DNA of 64,000 nt from Oscillatoriophycideae cyanobacterium NC_groundwater_1537_Pr4_S-0.65um_50_18 (GCA_016208305.1 JACQYI010000078.1:124001-188000), one strand, 5' to 3'. Shown: positions 52,590-62,316, counted from the stretch's first letter. Translations and numbers: made by a program. Notes: generated by a model from the letters alone, not told the origin.

Positions 52590-53709
52590 ATGCTTGAAGC
52601 TCTCGATATTAAACGCGACGTTGAACTGTTGTCTGAGCGCCTGGGTAAAACTCAGGAGTATCTTTGACGTTCCGGCTTTAAACGCAAAAATTCAGGATTT
52701 GGAAGAGCAAGCAGCTCAACCTGAGTTTTGGAACAACCAAGATCAGGCACAAAAAACATTACAAGAGCTAAATGAGCTGAAATCGGATCTCGAACAGCTA
52801 GAGCAGTGGCGATCGCGGTTAGAGGATGCCAAGGCCATATTAGAGCTGCTAGAGCTAGAAGCAGATGAGTCTTTGCTACAAGAGGCCGAATCAGATCTCA
52901 GCAGCTTAGGACACGAACTTGACCAATGGGAACTCCGGCAGCTGTTATCAGGGCTTTATGACCAGGGAGGCGCTGTCCTCAGCATCAATGCGGGAGCAGG
53001 CGGCACCGATGCCCAAGACTGGACAGAAATGCTGCTGCGCATGTACACCCGCTGGGCAGAACGCCAGGGCTACAAGGTGCAGATGGCAGAAATCTCCGAA
53101 GGAGACGAGGCGGGGATTAAATCTGTCACGATCGAGATTGAAGGCAAATATGCTTATGGCTACCTAAAATCTGAAAAAGGCACTCATCGTCTAGTGCGCA
53201 TTTCACCTTTCAATGCCAATGACAAGCGTCAAACCAGCTTTGCAGGCGTTGAAGTCATGCCCATTCTCGACAACACCATCGATCTCGTCATTCCCGACAA
53301 AGATCTCGAAATCACAACCACTCGATCGGGCGGTAAAGGCGGACAAAACGTTAACAAAGTTGAGACAGCCGTATTGGTCAAGCATATTCCAACCGGGCTG
53401 GCTGTGCGCTGCACCGAAGAGCGATCGCAGCTTCAGAATAAGGAGAAGGCTCTGGCGCGATTGAAAGCCAAGCTGTTGGTGATTGCCCAAGAGCAGCGTG
53501 CCAAAGAGGTGGCCGACATTCGAGGCGACATGGTAGAAGCGGCCTGGGGCAACCAGATTCGCAACTATGTTTTTCACCCCTATCAGTTGGTGAAAGATTT
53601 GCGCACAGGGACTGAAACCACGGCGATCGGTGATGTCATGAATGGCGAAATTGACGATTTCATAGAAAGCTACCTGCGCCAAGAAAATCAGCGCGTAGAC
53701 GCTTCCTAG
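52590..53709 (+). CDS. prfB: Peptide chain release factor 2, with programmed +1 frameshift
   Basis: Translation starts at ATG 52590 and reads 25 codons to TATCTTTGAC. There the in-frame UGA (52665-52667) requires a +1 slip on CUU U to continue as GAC at 52666. A Shine-Dalgarno-like CAGGAG lies just upstream of the slip site. The whole protein is 372 residues. The RF2-type tripeptide SPF is in [10 protein letters not shown], and the catalytic GGQ is in [13 protein letters not shown]2 releases at UGA/UAA and autoregulates by this slip. Frames that start at 52594 without the shift are artefacts. Confidence 0.97.
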
Positions 53710-53721
53710 AGCTAGCCATTC

Positions 53722-53910
53722 TAAGAGGATGGTTAAAAAGTCCAACTATCGGGAGCGAAACGTTGCAGATCTCCCCAAATCCCCGCGCTATCGCGCCGCT
53801 GCGCTAGAAAAAGGGGGGACTTTGAATTTATTTTCCCCTTTTTAATAAAGGGCAGGAGGGATCAACAGGTGCCTAAAATCACAGCCAACCACTTTTCAAA
53901 CATCCTCTTA
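53722..53910. mobile_element. MITE-like element, copy 3
   Basis: 189 bases bounded by 19-base terminal inverted repeats TAAGAGGATGGTTAAAAAG (53722-53740) and CTTTTCAAACATCCTCTTA (53892-53910), 17 of 19 matching. The interior includes GGGGGGACTTTGAA, shared with copies 1 and 2, and the CCCCAAATCCCCGCGCTATC region that pairs with itself. The right terminal TTA supplies the stop codon of the minus-strand gene that follows. Confidence 0.8.
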
Positions 53911-54504
53911 GGCTTGATGCTTCATCGCTTTCAAAAATGCTGAGAGCGCCTGATCCTCTCCTGCATTTACCTGTCGATCGAGCAGCGCAATCCCTACGGC
54001 TTTAGAGAGGGCGATCGCCGCCACATCTGCATCGAGTTCTTCCGTTAGCAGCTCTAGCGACTGCGGTACTTTGGCGGCTGACTTAATGCCCAGCAGCATC
54101 GGCTCCTCAAACCCCAAGGCCTGTAGCTGGGGATAAAGCCCTTCCCAATTCACAACATGATCGGGATCGCTGACCTGCACCATGTAGGCCATCAGCCTTT
54201 GCAGCTTTCGCTCTTGCTGCGGAGTCAGAGCAACGGCATGGGAATTGTCAGGCAAAGACTCCGATTCCCCTAGATTCGAGAGAATCTGCTCCCAGTCATG
54301 ACCATCACAGGCTTCAGGCTTGCCCACCGTCAAAGAAAGCTGAATTTGATTGGAGGTTGTGCCCAGATCAGTTACTTTGGCTTGTACGCCCAGAAAGCCT
54401 AGCCACTGGGCTACCGTAGCAATCAAGGTCGATCGCGTTGCCTGACTGTTTGCCAATAATCGCAACTGTGTACGAACCATCGGACGCACAATTTGTGAAA
54501 GCAT
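53908..54504 (-). CDS. Conserved-looking cyanobacterial protein, 198 residues
   Basis: Soluble protein; the first ~60 residues are a basic/beta region with QATRSTLIATVAQWLGFLG. The C-terminal ~110 residues are a helical domain (ERKLQRLMAYMVQVSDPDHV, ELLTEELDADVAAIALSKA). No catalytic motif. Not assigned to a named family. The final codons KHQA plus stop overlap the terminus of a MITE-like element, so the natural C-terminus may have been cut or replaced. Confidence 0.7.
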   Translation of the reverse strand: MLSQIVRPMVRTQLRLLANSQATRSTLIATVAQWLGFLGVQAKVTDLGTTSNQIQLSLTVGKPEACDGHDWEQILSNLGESESLPDNSHAVALTPQQERKLQRLMAYMVQVSDPDHVVNWEGLYPQLQALGFEEPMLLGIKSAAKVPQSLELLTEELDADVAAIALSKAVGIALLDRQVNAGEDQALSAFLKAMKHQA

Positions 54505-54851
54505 AGCAATAGGGGTTAGAGAACTGGGTTAGAAAACTTAGTTGGAAAACTTGCTAGAAAATACGATGTAGCCTACACCTTAGAATACTGGAGCGATCGC
54601 TATTGGCAATTTTGTTACCAGAAGATTTTGCAATTCGTCTAGATTGTGCCATTCTCTTCAGCAAATTTCCGCTAGTCTCAAATAGAAGCAGAGCTTACAA
54701 TAACCTTACCTCTGCCTTATGGCTCCCTTTGCCATCTTGACTCCTGCGCATTTTTGCTATCTTGCTCCTGCACATTCTTATCGGGCCGTGGTAGCGTCTG
54801 CCTTTGTTTCTGGGAACAATCTACTTTGTAAGGAAACTTTCTGAATCAGCT
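54505..54851. other. Region upstream of pilB
   Basis: No separate gene. A near-repeat GCCATCTTGACTCCTGCGCA / GCTATCTTGCTCCTGCACA at 54731-54776 may mark the pilB leader. The pilB frame extends upstream to 54804 but the conserved start is at 54852. Confidence 0.4.
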
Positions 54852-56852
54852 ATGGCTAACTCCTCGTCCAGACGCGCCCTAGTCGTCCAAAATAACTTTT
54901 CCCCCTTCAGCAATAAGCTGGTTCAGGCTGGCATCGTCAATGTCGAGCAGATGCAGCAGGCGCTGATCGAAAGCCGCAAAACAGGCAGACCGCTAACGGA
55001 TGTGTTGGCGATGATGACGGGTCAGCAATTGCCGCCTGACCTGCTCCGTCAGTACAAAAAGCAGCAGTTGTTTGAGCTAAAGATTCTCTACGGCGTTGAA
55101 TCGCTTGATCCAGAAATCAGCGAGATTAACGGCAATCAGCTCAATCAGCTCATCGAAACCCTAATTCCAGTCGATATCTGCCGTCGCTATCGGCTGATAC
55201 CTCTATCTCGCACCGATACCGATCCGGCATTTGTACTGGTCGCAATGGTCGATCCAGACGATTTAGCGGCGCAAGACGATCTCAACCGCATCTTGCGGCC
55301 TCAAGGTCTAGCGCTCCAGCGCATGGTGATTACCGCAGAAGATTATCAACGGCTGATTTCTCAATACCTTGACGATCAGGTCGAGCGACAGAAACAGGCC
55401 GATCAGCAAGCCAAGGTAGATGTTAAGGGCGACATTGAGAACCTAGAATACCTGGAGCTAGTCGAAGAAAACGAGGATCTGGAAGCCAACCTGGATGCCG
55501 CACTACAAGACGCGGATGCTGCTCCGATCGTGGCACTGGCCAACAAAATTTTAGCCAAAGCTCTTCAGGAAGGCGTTTCCGACATCCATATTGAGCCACA
55601 AGAAGAGTATCTACGCATTCGCTTCCGTAAGGATGGGGTTCTGCGTGAAGGGTTAGAGTCTCTGCCTAAGAAAATTATTCCGGCCGTTACAGCTCGCTTC
55701 AAGATCATGGCCAATCTCGACATTGCCGAACGTCGGATGCCACAAGATGGCCGCATTCGCCGCCTGTTTGATGCCCGCAAAGTAGACTTCCGGGTCAATA
55801 CGCTGCCCAGCCGCTACGGTGAAAAGGTCGTGTTGCGGATTCTGGACAACTCTGCTACACAGCTGGGGCTAGATAAGCTAATTACCGATCCTGAAACGCT
55901 GCACATCGTCCAAGACATGGTGGCGCGTCCCTTCGGCCTCATCCTGGTGACAGGGCCTACAGGTTCGGGTAAAACGACGACTCTCTATTCGGCTCTGGCA
56001 GAACGCAATGATCCAGGCGTCAACATCAGCACAGCTGAAGACCCGATCGAATATTCTTTGCCCGGTCTGACACAAGTTCAGGTGATTCGAGAAAAAGGCA
56101 TGGACTTTGCCTCGATTCTGCGTGCCTTCCTCCGACAAGATCCCGATGTAATTCTGGTGGGTGAAACGCGCGATAAAGAGACGGCTAAGACGGCGATCGA
56201 AGCGGCCCTCACGGGACACTTGGTTTTAACCACCCTGCATACCAACGATGCTGCTAGCGCGATCGCCCGTCTAGATGAAATGGGCGTAGAGTCTTTCATG
56301 GTGTCTAGCTCTTTGCTGGGCGTGCTGGCTCAACGGCTAATGCGACGTGTCTGTAGCGAGTGCCGTATTCCTTACTCTCCTACGCTAGAAGAACTGGGAC
56401 GCTTCGGCCTGTCTGCTTCTAGCGAGGCAGAAGTCACCTTTTACAGAGCCAACACCCTCAGCAACGAGGAAATTCATACAGCCAAGGAGGATGGGTCACT
56501 CTGTTCGAGCTGTAAAGGAGTTGGCTATAAAGGGCGCTCTGGCGTTTACGAAGTGATGCGCGTTACCGAACGTCTCCAAACCCTCATTACTGAAGGTGCG
56601 CCTACCGAGCGAATCAAAGAGGCCGCTGTCGAGGAGGGTATGAAAACTCTGCTGGCTTACAGCCTCAACTTGGTGCGCCAAGGTTTGACAACGCTAGAAG
56701 AAGTAGAGCGGGTCACGTTTACTGACACGGGACTAGAAGCCGAGTTAAAAGCAAAACGGAAAACCTCATTGACCTGTCGCTGCTGCGGGGCAGAGCTAAA
56801 ACAAGAATGGTTGGATTGCCCGTACTGCACAACTCCTCGATTCCAAGATTAG
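54852..56852 (+). CDS. pilB: Type IV pilus extension ATPase PilB
   Basis: 666 residues. N-terminal MshEN/T2SSE-N domain (~20-170), linker, then the GspE ATPase with Walker A GPTGSGKTT at 368-376. The Asp box is VQVIREKGMDFASILRAFLRQDPDVILVGE with Walker B, and the His box GHLVLTTLHTNDA. A tetracysteine zinc site CSEC...CSSC follows, and an extra C-terminal CxCC...CPYC motif ends the protein. Start ATG 54852 gives the typical MANSSSRRALV N-terminus of cyanobacterial PilB. It drives pilus extension for twitching motility, phototaxis and DNA uptake. First gene of the pilB-pilT-pilC run. Confidence 0.95.
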   Translation: MANSSSRRALVVQNNFSPFSNKLVQAGIVNVEQMQQALIESRKTGRPLTDVLAMMTGQQLPPDLLRQYKKQQLFELKILYGVESLDPEISEINGNQLNQLIETLIPVDICRRYRLIPLSRTDTDPAFVLVAMVDPDDLAAQDDLNRILRPQGLALQRMVITAEDYQRLISQYLDDQVERQKQADQQAKVDVKGDIENLEYLELVEENEDLEANLDAALQDADAAPIVALANKILAKALQEGVSDIHIEPQEEYLRIRFRKDGVLREGLESLPKKIIPAVTARFKIMANLDIAERRMPQDGRIRRLFDARKVDFRVNTLPSRYGEKVVLRILDNSATQLGLDKLITDPETLHIVQDMVARPFGLILVTGPTGSGKTTTLYSALAERNDPGVNISTAEDPIEYSLPGLTQVQVIREKGMDFASILRAFLRQDPDVILVGETRDKETAKTAIEAALTGHLVLTTLHTNDAASAIARLDEMGVESFMVSSSLLGVLAQRLMRRVCSECRIPYSPTLEELGRFGLSASSEAEVTFYRANTLSNEEIHTAKEDGSLCSSCKGVGYKGRSGVYEVMRVTERLQTLITEGAPTERIKEAAVEEGMKTLLAYSLNLVRQGLTTLEEVERVTFTDTGLEAELKAKRKTSLTCRCCGAELKQEWLDCPYCTTPRFQD

Positions 56853-57057
56853 TCTTTTGCATGAGTAATGTTCTAAGCTCTACTTTAAAAGTTAATTTTC
56901 CTTGCACTTCGCGCAGGAAGGCTAACCCTTCTGCTTTTTGACGGTTGCTTATGGATTAATGAGGTCTACAGCTCAGACCCTTTAAGCAATAAATAATCCC
57001 TGTAGAAACGTTCCGTTCATCGATTTCAAGCAAGACCTTGTTCAAGGAGAGAACACC

Positions 57058-58173
57058 ATGGAGATGATGATCGAAGATTTGATGGAGCAGCTAATCGAGA
57101 TGGGTGGCTCCGATATGCACCTTTCTGCGGGTCTGCCTCCTTACTTTCGGATTAGCGGTCATCTCACCCCCATTGGTGATGAGCCGATGACCTCAGAACA
57201 GTGTCAGCGGCTGATCTTCAGCATGCTAAACAACACTCAGCGGAAAAGCCTAGAACAAAACTGGGAGCTGGACTGTTCCTATGGGGTCAAAGGGTTAGCC
57301 CGTTTTCGGGTCAACGTCTACAAAGATCGGGGTACCTATGCTGCCTGTCTACGGGCGCTAAGCTCCAAAATTCCTAACTTTGACAAGCTGGGCTTGCCCG
57401 ATGTAGTAAGAGAGATGTCAGAGAAGCCCAGAGGTCTAATTCTGGTGACAGGGCCGACAGGTTCGGGTAAAACGACGACCTTGGCTGCCATGATCGACTT
57501 GATCAACCGCACCCGTGCCGAGCATATTCTCACGGTCGAAGATCCGATCGAGTTTGTCTATGAGCCTGTCAAGAGCCTGATCCACCAGCGTCAGCTTGGC
57601 GAAGACACAAAAAGCTTTGCCAATGCCTTGAAGGCAGCGTTGCGGGAAGATCCGGACATCATCCTGGTGGGGGAAATGCGGGATTTGGAGACGATCTCGT
57701 TGGCGATTTCAGCCGCTGAAACAGGCCACTTGGTTTTTGGCACGCTGCACACTAGCTCGGCATCGCAAACGGTTGACCGGATCATTGACGTTTTTCCTTC
57801 AGAGCGGCAAACCCAGGTACGGGTTCAGCTCTCTAACTCTTTGGTAGCGGTGTTTAGCCAAACGCTGGTTTCTCGTAAAAACCCCAAGCCTAATGAATTT
57901 GGTCGGATCATGGCGCAGGAAATTATGGTAATTACACCTGCTATTTCTAACTTGATCCGGGAAGGGAAAACCTCTCAGATTTACTCTGCCATTCAAACAG
58001 GTGGAAAGTTGGGCATGCAGACGTTGGAAAAAGTGCTGGCTGACCTATACAAAGCTGGGACAATTTCTTTTGAGTCGGCCATGTCTAAAACCTCTCGGCC
58101 TGATGAGTTGCAGCGTTTGATCGGGGGTGCACCCGTTCCTCAAGGCAAGCCAGGTGTACCTGCGGCTCGATAG
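57058..58173 (+). CDS. pilT: Type IV pilus retraction ATPase PilT
   Basis: 371 residues. Walker A GPTGSGKTT at 132-140, Asp box DPDIILVGEMRD, His box ETGHLVFGTLHTSSASQT, and the PilT-specific C-terminal AISNLIREGKTSQ (usual AIRNLIRE). ATG 57058 has AAGGAGAG about 8 bases upstream. PilT powers pilus retraction. 205 bases after pilB, so probably the same operon. Confidence 0.96.
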   Translation: MEMMIEDLMEQLIEMGGSDMHLSAGLPPYFRISGHLTPIGDEPMTSEQCQRLIFSMLNNTQRKSLEQNWELDCSYGVKGLARFRVNVYKDRGTYAACLRALSSKIPNFDKLGLPDVVREMSEKPRGLILVTGPTGSGKTTTLAAMIDLINRTRAEHILTVEDPIEFVYEPVKSLIHQRQLGEDTKSFANALKAALREDPDIILVGEMRDLETISLAISAAETGHLVFGTLHTSSASQTVDRIIDVFPSERQTQVRVQLSNSLVAVFSQTLVSRKNPKPNEFGRIMAQEIMVITPAISNLIREGKTSQIYSAIQTGGKLGMQTLEKVLADLYKAGTISFESAMSKTSRPDELQRLIGGAPVPQGKPGVPAAR

Positions 58174-58376
58174 CTTTGGGGCGTTACATTTTTCTGCCTG
58201 CTAAGTCTTGCTAAAGATTGGTCTTGCCCAGCAAGGGGTGCCAGCTAAGGACAAGGGTGCGTAGCTGGAAACACAAGCGACAAGAGATGCGGTTTACCTC
58301 AGTTGAGATAAACTAAACGGGAGAATTGTTAGGGTTACAGAGCGTTCAGCTTACTTGTTTTCAACGGGTTTAAGAT

Positions 58377-59609
58377 ATGCCTACCTACCTTGTTCGTGCC
58401 AGAGACACCAAAGGAAATGCTCGACGGGAGCGAGTCAACGCCAATACGCCCTCTGAGGCGCGGACAGCGATGCGGGAGCAGGGGCTGTTTGTTCAGGAAA
58501 TCAGTGAAGATAAGGGGTTGCTCGATCGCCTCAATTCCTTCGATCTGAGCGAAATTCAAACGGCGATGACTAGCGTGTCCATTAAGGACAAAGCCATCTT
58601 TTCTCGTCAGTTTGCAGTGTTGATTAACGCAGGTGTAGCTATGGTGCGGGGATTGGGGGTGCTGTCTGATCAGTGCTCCAACCCCAAGATGAAGAAAGCG
58701 CTGCAAGAGATTAGTGCTGATGTGCAGCAGGGCACCAACCTATCGGACGCCATGCGGAAGCATCCCAAGTGCTTCGATGGTCTTTACGTCAGCATGGTGC
58801 AGGCGGGAGAAGTGGGCGGTGTGCTGGATGAAGTCATGAATCGTCTGGCGAAACTGATGGAAGATGTAGCTCGCCTGCAAAACCAGATTAAGTCCGCCAT
58901 GACTTATCCCGTGGTGGTGGGGTCGATTGCCGTCCTGATCTTTTTGGGCATGACCGTTTTTCTGCTGCCCATTTTTGCAGATATTTTTGACAAACTGAAT
59001 GCCCCCTTGCCCGCATTTACTCAGCTCATGATCACGCTGAGCAAGTTCCTCAGAAGCTTCTATGTGGTATTTTTGGTCGTTGCGATCGTTGTGATTGTGT
59101 TTGCCTACAATCGCTTTTACAGCACTAACGTGGGTCGATTGACGATGGATGGCTTCTTCTTGAAAATGCCTCTATTTGGCGACCTGATTCAAAAAACGGC
59201 CACGGCGCGTTTCTGCCGAACCTTTGGAGCCTTGTCGCGATCGGGTGTTCCTATTCTCACGGCACTTGAGATTGTGCGAGATACAGCCGGAAACCAGGTG
59301 ATCTCCAATGCCATTGATGAGGCTCGTAAAGAGGTTCAGACGGGCGGCATGATTAGCTTGGCGCTGCAAAAGGAGCAGGTTTTCCCCGGCATGGCGATTC
59401 AAATGATCAGCATTGGTGAGGAAACGGGTGAAATTGACACCATGCTGATGAAGGTGGCCGATTTCTATGAGGATGAGGTAGAGCAGGCCGTGAAATCGCT
59501 CACGAGCATTATGGAACCCATCATGATTGTCGTGTTGGGGGGAATGGTGGGTTCTATCCTGGTGGCGATGTATCTCCCGATCTTCTCCATTATGGATGCT
59601 ATTAAGTAA
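58377..59609 (+). CDS. pilC: Type IV pilus inner-membrane platform protein PilC
   Basis: 410 residues, two T2SSF domains. The first cytoplasmic one includes FSRQFAVLINAGVAMVRGL. Membrane helices lie at about 178-200 and 228-250, and the second domain includes RTFGALSRSGVPILTALEI. A last helix near the C-terminus ends SILVAMYLPIFSIMDAI. PilC connects PilB/PilT motors to the pilus. Third in the pilB-pilT-pilC order common in cyanobacteria. 203 bases after pilT. Confidence 0.96.
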   Translation: MPTYLVRARDTKGNARRERVNANTPSEARTAMREQGLFVQEISEDKGLLDRLNSFDLSEIQTAMTSVSIKDKAIFSRQFAVLINAGVAMVRGLGVLSDQCSNPKMKKALQEISADVQQGTNLSDAMRKHPKCFDGLYVSMVQAGEVGGVLDEVMNRLAKLMEDVARLQNQIKSAMTYPVVVGSIAVLIFLGMTVFLLPIFADIFDKLNAPLPAFTQLMITLSKFLRSFYVVFLVVAIVVIVFAYNRFYSTNVGRLTMDGFFLKMPLFGDLIQKTATARFCRTFGALSRSGVPILTALEIVRDTAGNQVISNAIDEARKEVQTGGMISLALQKEQVFPGMAIQMISIGEETGEIDTMLMKVADFYEDEVEQAVKSLTSIMEPIMIVVLGGMVGSILVAMYLPIFSIMDAIK

Positions 59610-59737
59610 GGATGATGAGCAACGCCAATTGAGTTTTCGTGGGCTTTAACTCGAAAGCTTATGTTTCACAATGGCATCTGGCGTACCTTTAAGGATCGCG
59701 AATCAGCGCTAGGTATATGAACAGAATTATTGACAGG

Positions 59738-59788
59738 CCCAATTTTGGCAGGCTGACCGCCCGCGAGGTGCACGCTGCCAAAATTGGG
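59738..59788. repeat. 14-bp inverted repeat after pilC
   Basis: CCCAATTTTGGCAG at 59738-59751 pairs perfectly with 59775-59788 around a GC-rich loop with CCGCGAGGTGC. Could terminate the pil operon or precede the next gene as a leader hairpin; its end is 23 bases before ATG 59812. Confidence 0.85.
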
Positions 59789-59811
59789 CAATTTATTTTG
59801 TACAAGTACTT

Positions 59812-60402
59812 ATGACTATCCCACCATCTCACTACGAAGAGGTTCTGGCAGATTGCAGCGATCACGGAGGGGCGATCGCTCTGCTGAAGCAACATCGCCC
59901 TTACCTGGAGATGATTCCTAGTATGCGTCGTCCGAGTGAGAGCGTCATTACGATTCCGCTACCCCTGATTCGTGTCCGGCATAGCTCTGGCAGTGTTGGG
60001 GCTACCGGAGAAATGGTGCGACTGCCGTGCGATGTTGCGATCTTGATGTGTGATCCAGAATGGAAGATTAAAACTGGCGCAGAAATATTGGTGTTCATTC
60101 ACCGTGCCGACGAAGATTTTTCTGATCTCCTGGGTCGCTGGCGGCAAACTCAGATGTATCTCAATAAAGGCTATGAGTGGATAATGCCCGATCGCCATCG
60201 CCATATTCTCAGCGAAGGCTCAGAGGAAGTCCATCCCCTGTTTGTGCTATTTGACGAAACTCCCGATCGCATTCAGCGGGGGCTACGGGGAGCCGATTTG
60301 CCCTTTGTCATCCAGTCGGGTTTAGAGACTGACGCTGAAGAGAATCCCTTTGGATTAAATGATGCTCTGTCATCAGAAATCTTTGGGTTGGATGAAAGTT
60401 AA
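59812..60402 (+). CDS. Conserved-looking protein of unknown function, 196 residues
   Basis: Soluble; a beta-rich middle (PCDVAILMCDPEWKIKTGAEILVFIHRA) is followed by a charged region (SDLLGRWRQTQMYLNKGYEW) and an acidic C-terminus (AEENPFGLNDALSSEIFG). No motif recognised. It lies downstream of pilC, separated by a hairpin, with TTG/ATG choice clear at 59812. Function unknown; a pilus connection is only positional. Confidence 0.65.
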   Translation: MTIPPSHYEEVLADCSDHGGAIALLKQHRPYLEMIPSMRRPSESVITIPLPLIRVRHSSGSVGATGEMVRLPCDVAILMCDPEWKIKTGAEILVFIHRADEDFSDLLGRWRQTQMYLNKGYEWIMPDRHRHILSEGSEEVHPLFVLFDETPDRIQRGLRGADLPFVIQSGLETDAEENPFGLNDALSSEIFGLDES

Positions 60403-60948
60403 ATCTGGCGGAGTTGGCGATCGCATTCTTACAAACGTCCTAACCGCTGTGAAGACAGCCATAGCTTCATAAAAATTAATCGTTGAACGCTTCAGAAAGC
60501 GGACAGAATCCAGGCTTCAGACAGAAATTTCTCTGTCAGGCTTAATTTTTCAATTGCCCATGCTTGGCGCAAGATCCCGATTTTGACTCAGAAGCAGTTT
60601 GAGATTAAAGCAGCTTTCTCTCTCTACCGTAAGAAATAGACCCTGGATTTATAGGATGAATTGCTTGAGAGCTACCTTGACTGCTTTCTTAAGTTAGGCG
60701 AAACTAACTTAAAGCACTGAAGCAGCGCCTCACGATTTCACTAATTTTCTTTACGCTTCGACTCGATGTAAGTCATTAGGTTGAGTTTAGTAAGGATCTG
60801 AGTTGGGTGAGATTGCTCTTGAGCCACCTCTAAGCAATCGGAAGCAACCTCTCTGTTTAATTAGGTGGCGCATTAAGCGATCGGCTTCAGGCAACTGCGT
60901 AATAGCTAACGTTGACCTGGTAAACCTCTCAAGACTAGATCAAGAAGC
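60403..60948. other. Gene-free stretch upstream of the DUF2997 gene
   Basis: 546 bases without a credible gene. AGTTAGGCGAAACTAACTT near 60693-60711 is a short palindrome (AAGTTAG/CTAACTT) that could be an operator or hairpin. Should include the promoter of the DUF2997-ycf35 group. Confidence 0.5.
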
Positions 60949-61158
60949 ATGGAAACTTTGGAATTCATCATCTATCCAGACGGTCGAGTCCAGGAAAAGG
61001 TTACGGGCATCGTTGGCGCATCATGCGCTGAGGTAACGGCGGCAATCGAAGCTCAACTGGGTCAGGTGGTCAGTCAGGAAGCAACCTCCGAGTACTTTGC
61101 CCAGCCATTGCAACAATCTGCATCAGCGCAGATCCAGTCTAGCTATGGCGAGTGGTAA
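60949..61158 (+). CDS. DUF2997 family protein
   Basis: 69 residues of the DUF2997 type: ETLEFIIYPDGRVQEKVTGIVGASC, then a helix AEVTAAIEAQLGQVV and a polar C-terminus. DUF2997 genes typically sit beside ycf35 and a ferredoxin in cyanobacteria and some algal plastids, as here. Role unknown. Start ATG 60949 is without a clear Shine-Dalgarno. Confidence 0.88.
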   Translation: METLEFIIYPDGRVQEKVTGIVGASCAEVTAAIEAQLGQVVSQEATSEYFAQPLQQSASAQIQSSYGEW

Positions 61159-61231
61159 TCTGGTCAGCCTCTCTGATTTCTGGTTAGCGCTTTTACATCT
61201 TTAGTCCAAACTCGTTTTATAAAACCTACCT

Positions 61232-61618
61232 ATGTCCCACTTTAGCCAGATTAAAACTCAAATCCGCGATCTCACCTCTCTTCAGGCTGCTCTCACCGAT
61301 TTGGGAATTCAGTGGAAGTCTGGGCCGCAGCCTGTAAAGGGCTATCGCGGGCAGACACACATGGCAGAAATTGTGATTGAACAGGAAAACGGCTACGACA
61401 TTGGATTTAGCTCTCATGATCAGTCCTATGAGCTGATCGCAGATTTGCAATACTGGCAGCAGCCTTTGTCTGTCCAAGGCTTTCTAAACCAGGTGACGCA
61501 GCGCTACGCCTATCACACCGTCATGCAGGAGACTGCCCGCCAGGGTTTTCAGCTGGCCGAGCAACAGCAGCAGCAAGATGGTTCGATTCGGCTTGTGATG
61601 CAGCGCTGGGTTGCTTAA
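61232..61618 (+). CDS. ycf35: Ycf35 (DUF1257) protein
   Basis: 128 residues. SHFSQIKTQIRDLTSLQAAL at the start and GYRGQTHMAEIVI and YDIGFSSHDQSYELIADL in the middle are the Ycf35/DUF1257 family marks. The C-terminal LVMQRW completes it. Conserved through cyanobacteria and red-lineage plastids; biochemical role not established. It follows the DUF2997 gene by 73 bases and precedes a ferredoxin, an order suggesting a common redox or pigment-related process. Confidence 0.93.
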   Translation: MSHFSQIKTQIRDLTSLQAALTDLGIQWKSGPQPVKGYRGQTHMAEIVIEQENGYDIGFSSHDQSYELIADLQYWQQPLSVQGFLNQVTQRYAYHTVMQETARQGFQLAEQQQQQDGSIRLVMQRWVA

Positions 61619-61839
61619 CTTTGCGGGGTAACGATTCTAGGCAAGATTTCCCCTAGAAAGTCGGTATAAACAGCCTGCAATCTATGAATTTAGGTTTCTG
61701 ACAAAGTTCTTCAAGTTATTTCTGTGCAGATCCTTAGGGTCGGAAGCTGAGCGATCGACGGCTTGGTTTCCGGCCTTTGTTCAAGAATTTTTTCAAGAAT
61801 TTGTATCCGTTCTAGACCTGATTACTTGACGCAGCGTAA

Positions 61840-62310
61840 ATGAAGCCTATGAGTAGTTTTTCAGCCTCTGCCGCCAGTCCCTCTCCAGAGCCGACGGGTT
61901 TTGAGCCTGAGTTGGGCGGCAGCTTGCGGGATGCCCCAGAACGAACCGGGTTTGAGCCTGAGTTGGGCGGCGTCATCCGTCAGAAGGGAGTCTATGTAGA
62001 TGAAGTGACCTGCATTGGCTGCAAACACTGTGCTCATGTGGCTCGGAACACGTTTTATATTGAACCAGACTACGGACGTTCTAGGGTGATCCGTCAGGAT
62101 GGCGACACAGAAGATACTATTCAGGAAGCGATCGACACCTGTCCGGTAGACTGCATTCACTGGCTAGATTACACCGATTTAAAGCGGCAAGAAGAAGAAC
62201 GCAAATATCAGGTCATCCCGATCGCAGGCTTCCCAGTAGATAAGGCGATGATGGCCGCAGAGCGGCGGCGACAGAAGCGAGCGCGACAAAGATCGACTGA
62301 ATCGATTTAA
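61840..62310 (+). CDS. 4Fe-4S ferredoxin with repeated N-terminal motif
   Basis: 156 residues. CIGCKHCAHVARNTFYIE plus TCPVDCIHWL give the four ligands of a single [4Fe-4S] cluster. The C-terminal ~50 residues are Arg/Lys/Glu-rich. The N-terminus contains TGFEPELGG twice, 23 residues apart, encoded by a direct DNA repeat. Similar ferredoxins are conserved next to ycf35. Electron partners unknown. Start ATG 61840, possibly 61849. Confidence 0.9.
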   Translation: MKPMSSFSASAASPSPEPTGFEPELGGSLRDAPERTGFEPELGGVIRQKGVYVDEVTCIGCKHCAHVARNTFYIEPDYGRSRVIRQDGDTEDTIQEAIDTCPVDCIHWLDYTDLKRQEEERKYQVIPIAGFPVDKAMMAAERRRQKRARQRSTESI

Positions 62311-62316
62311 GCTCTA

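Noticed and set aside
56895-56930. Hairpin after pilB (TTCCTTGC...GCGCAGGAA)
   Set aside because: Arms are short with a bulge; too weak to call a repeat or terminator.
60803-61036. 77-codon plus-strand frame overlapping DUF2997
   Set aside because: Overlaps the start of a clear family gene in another frame and has no recognisable features.
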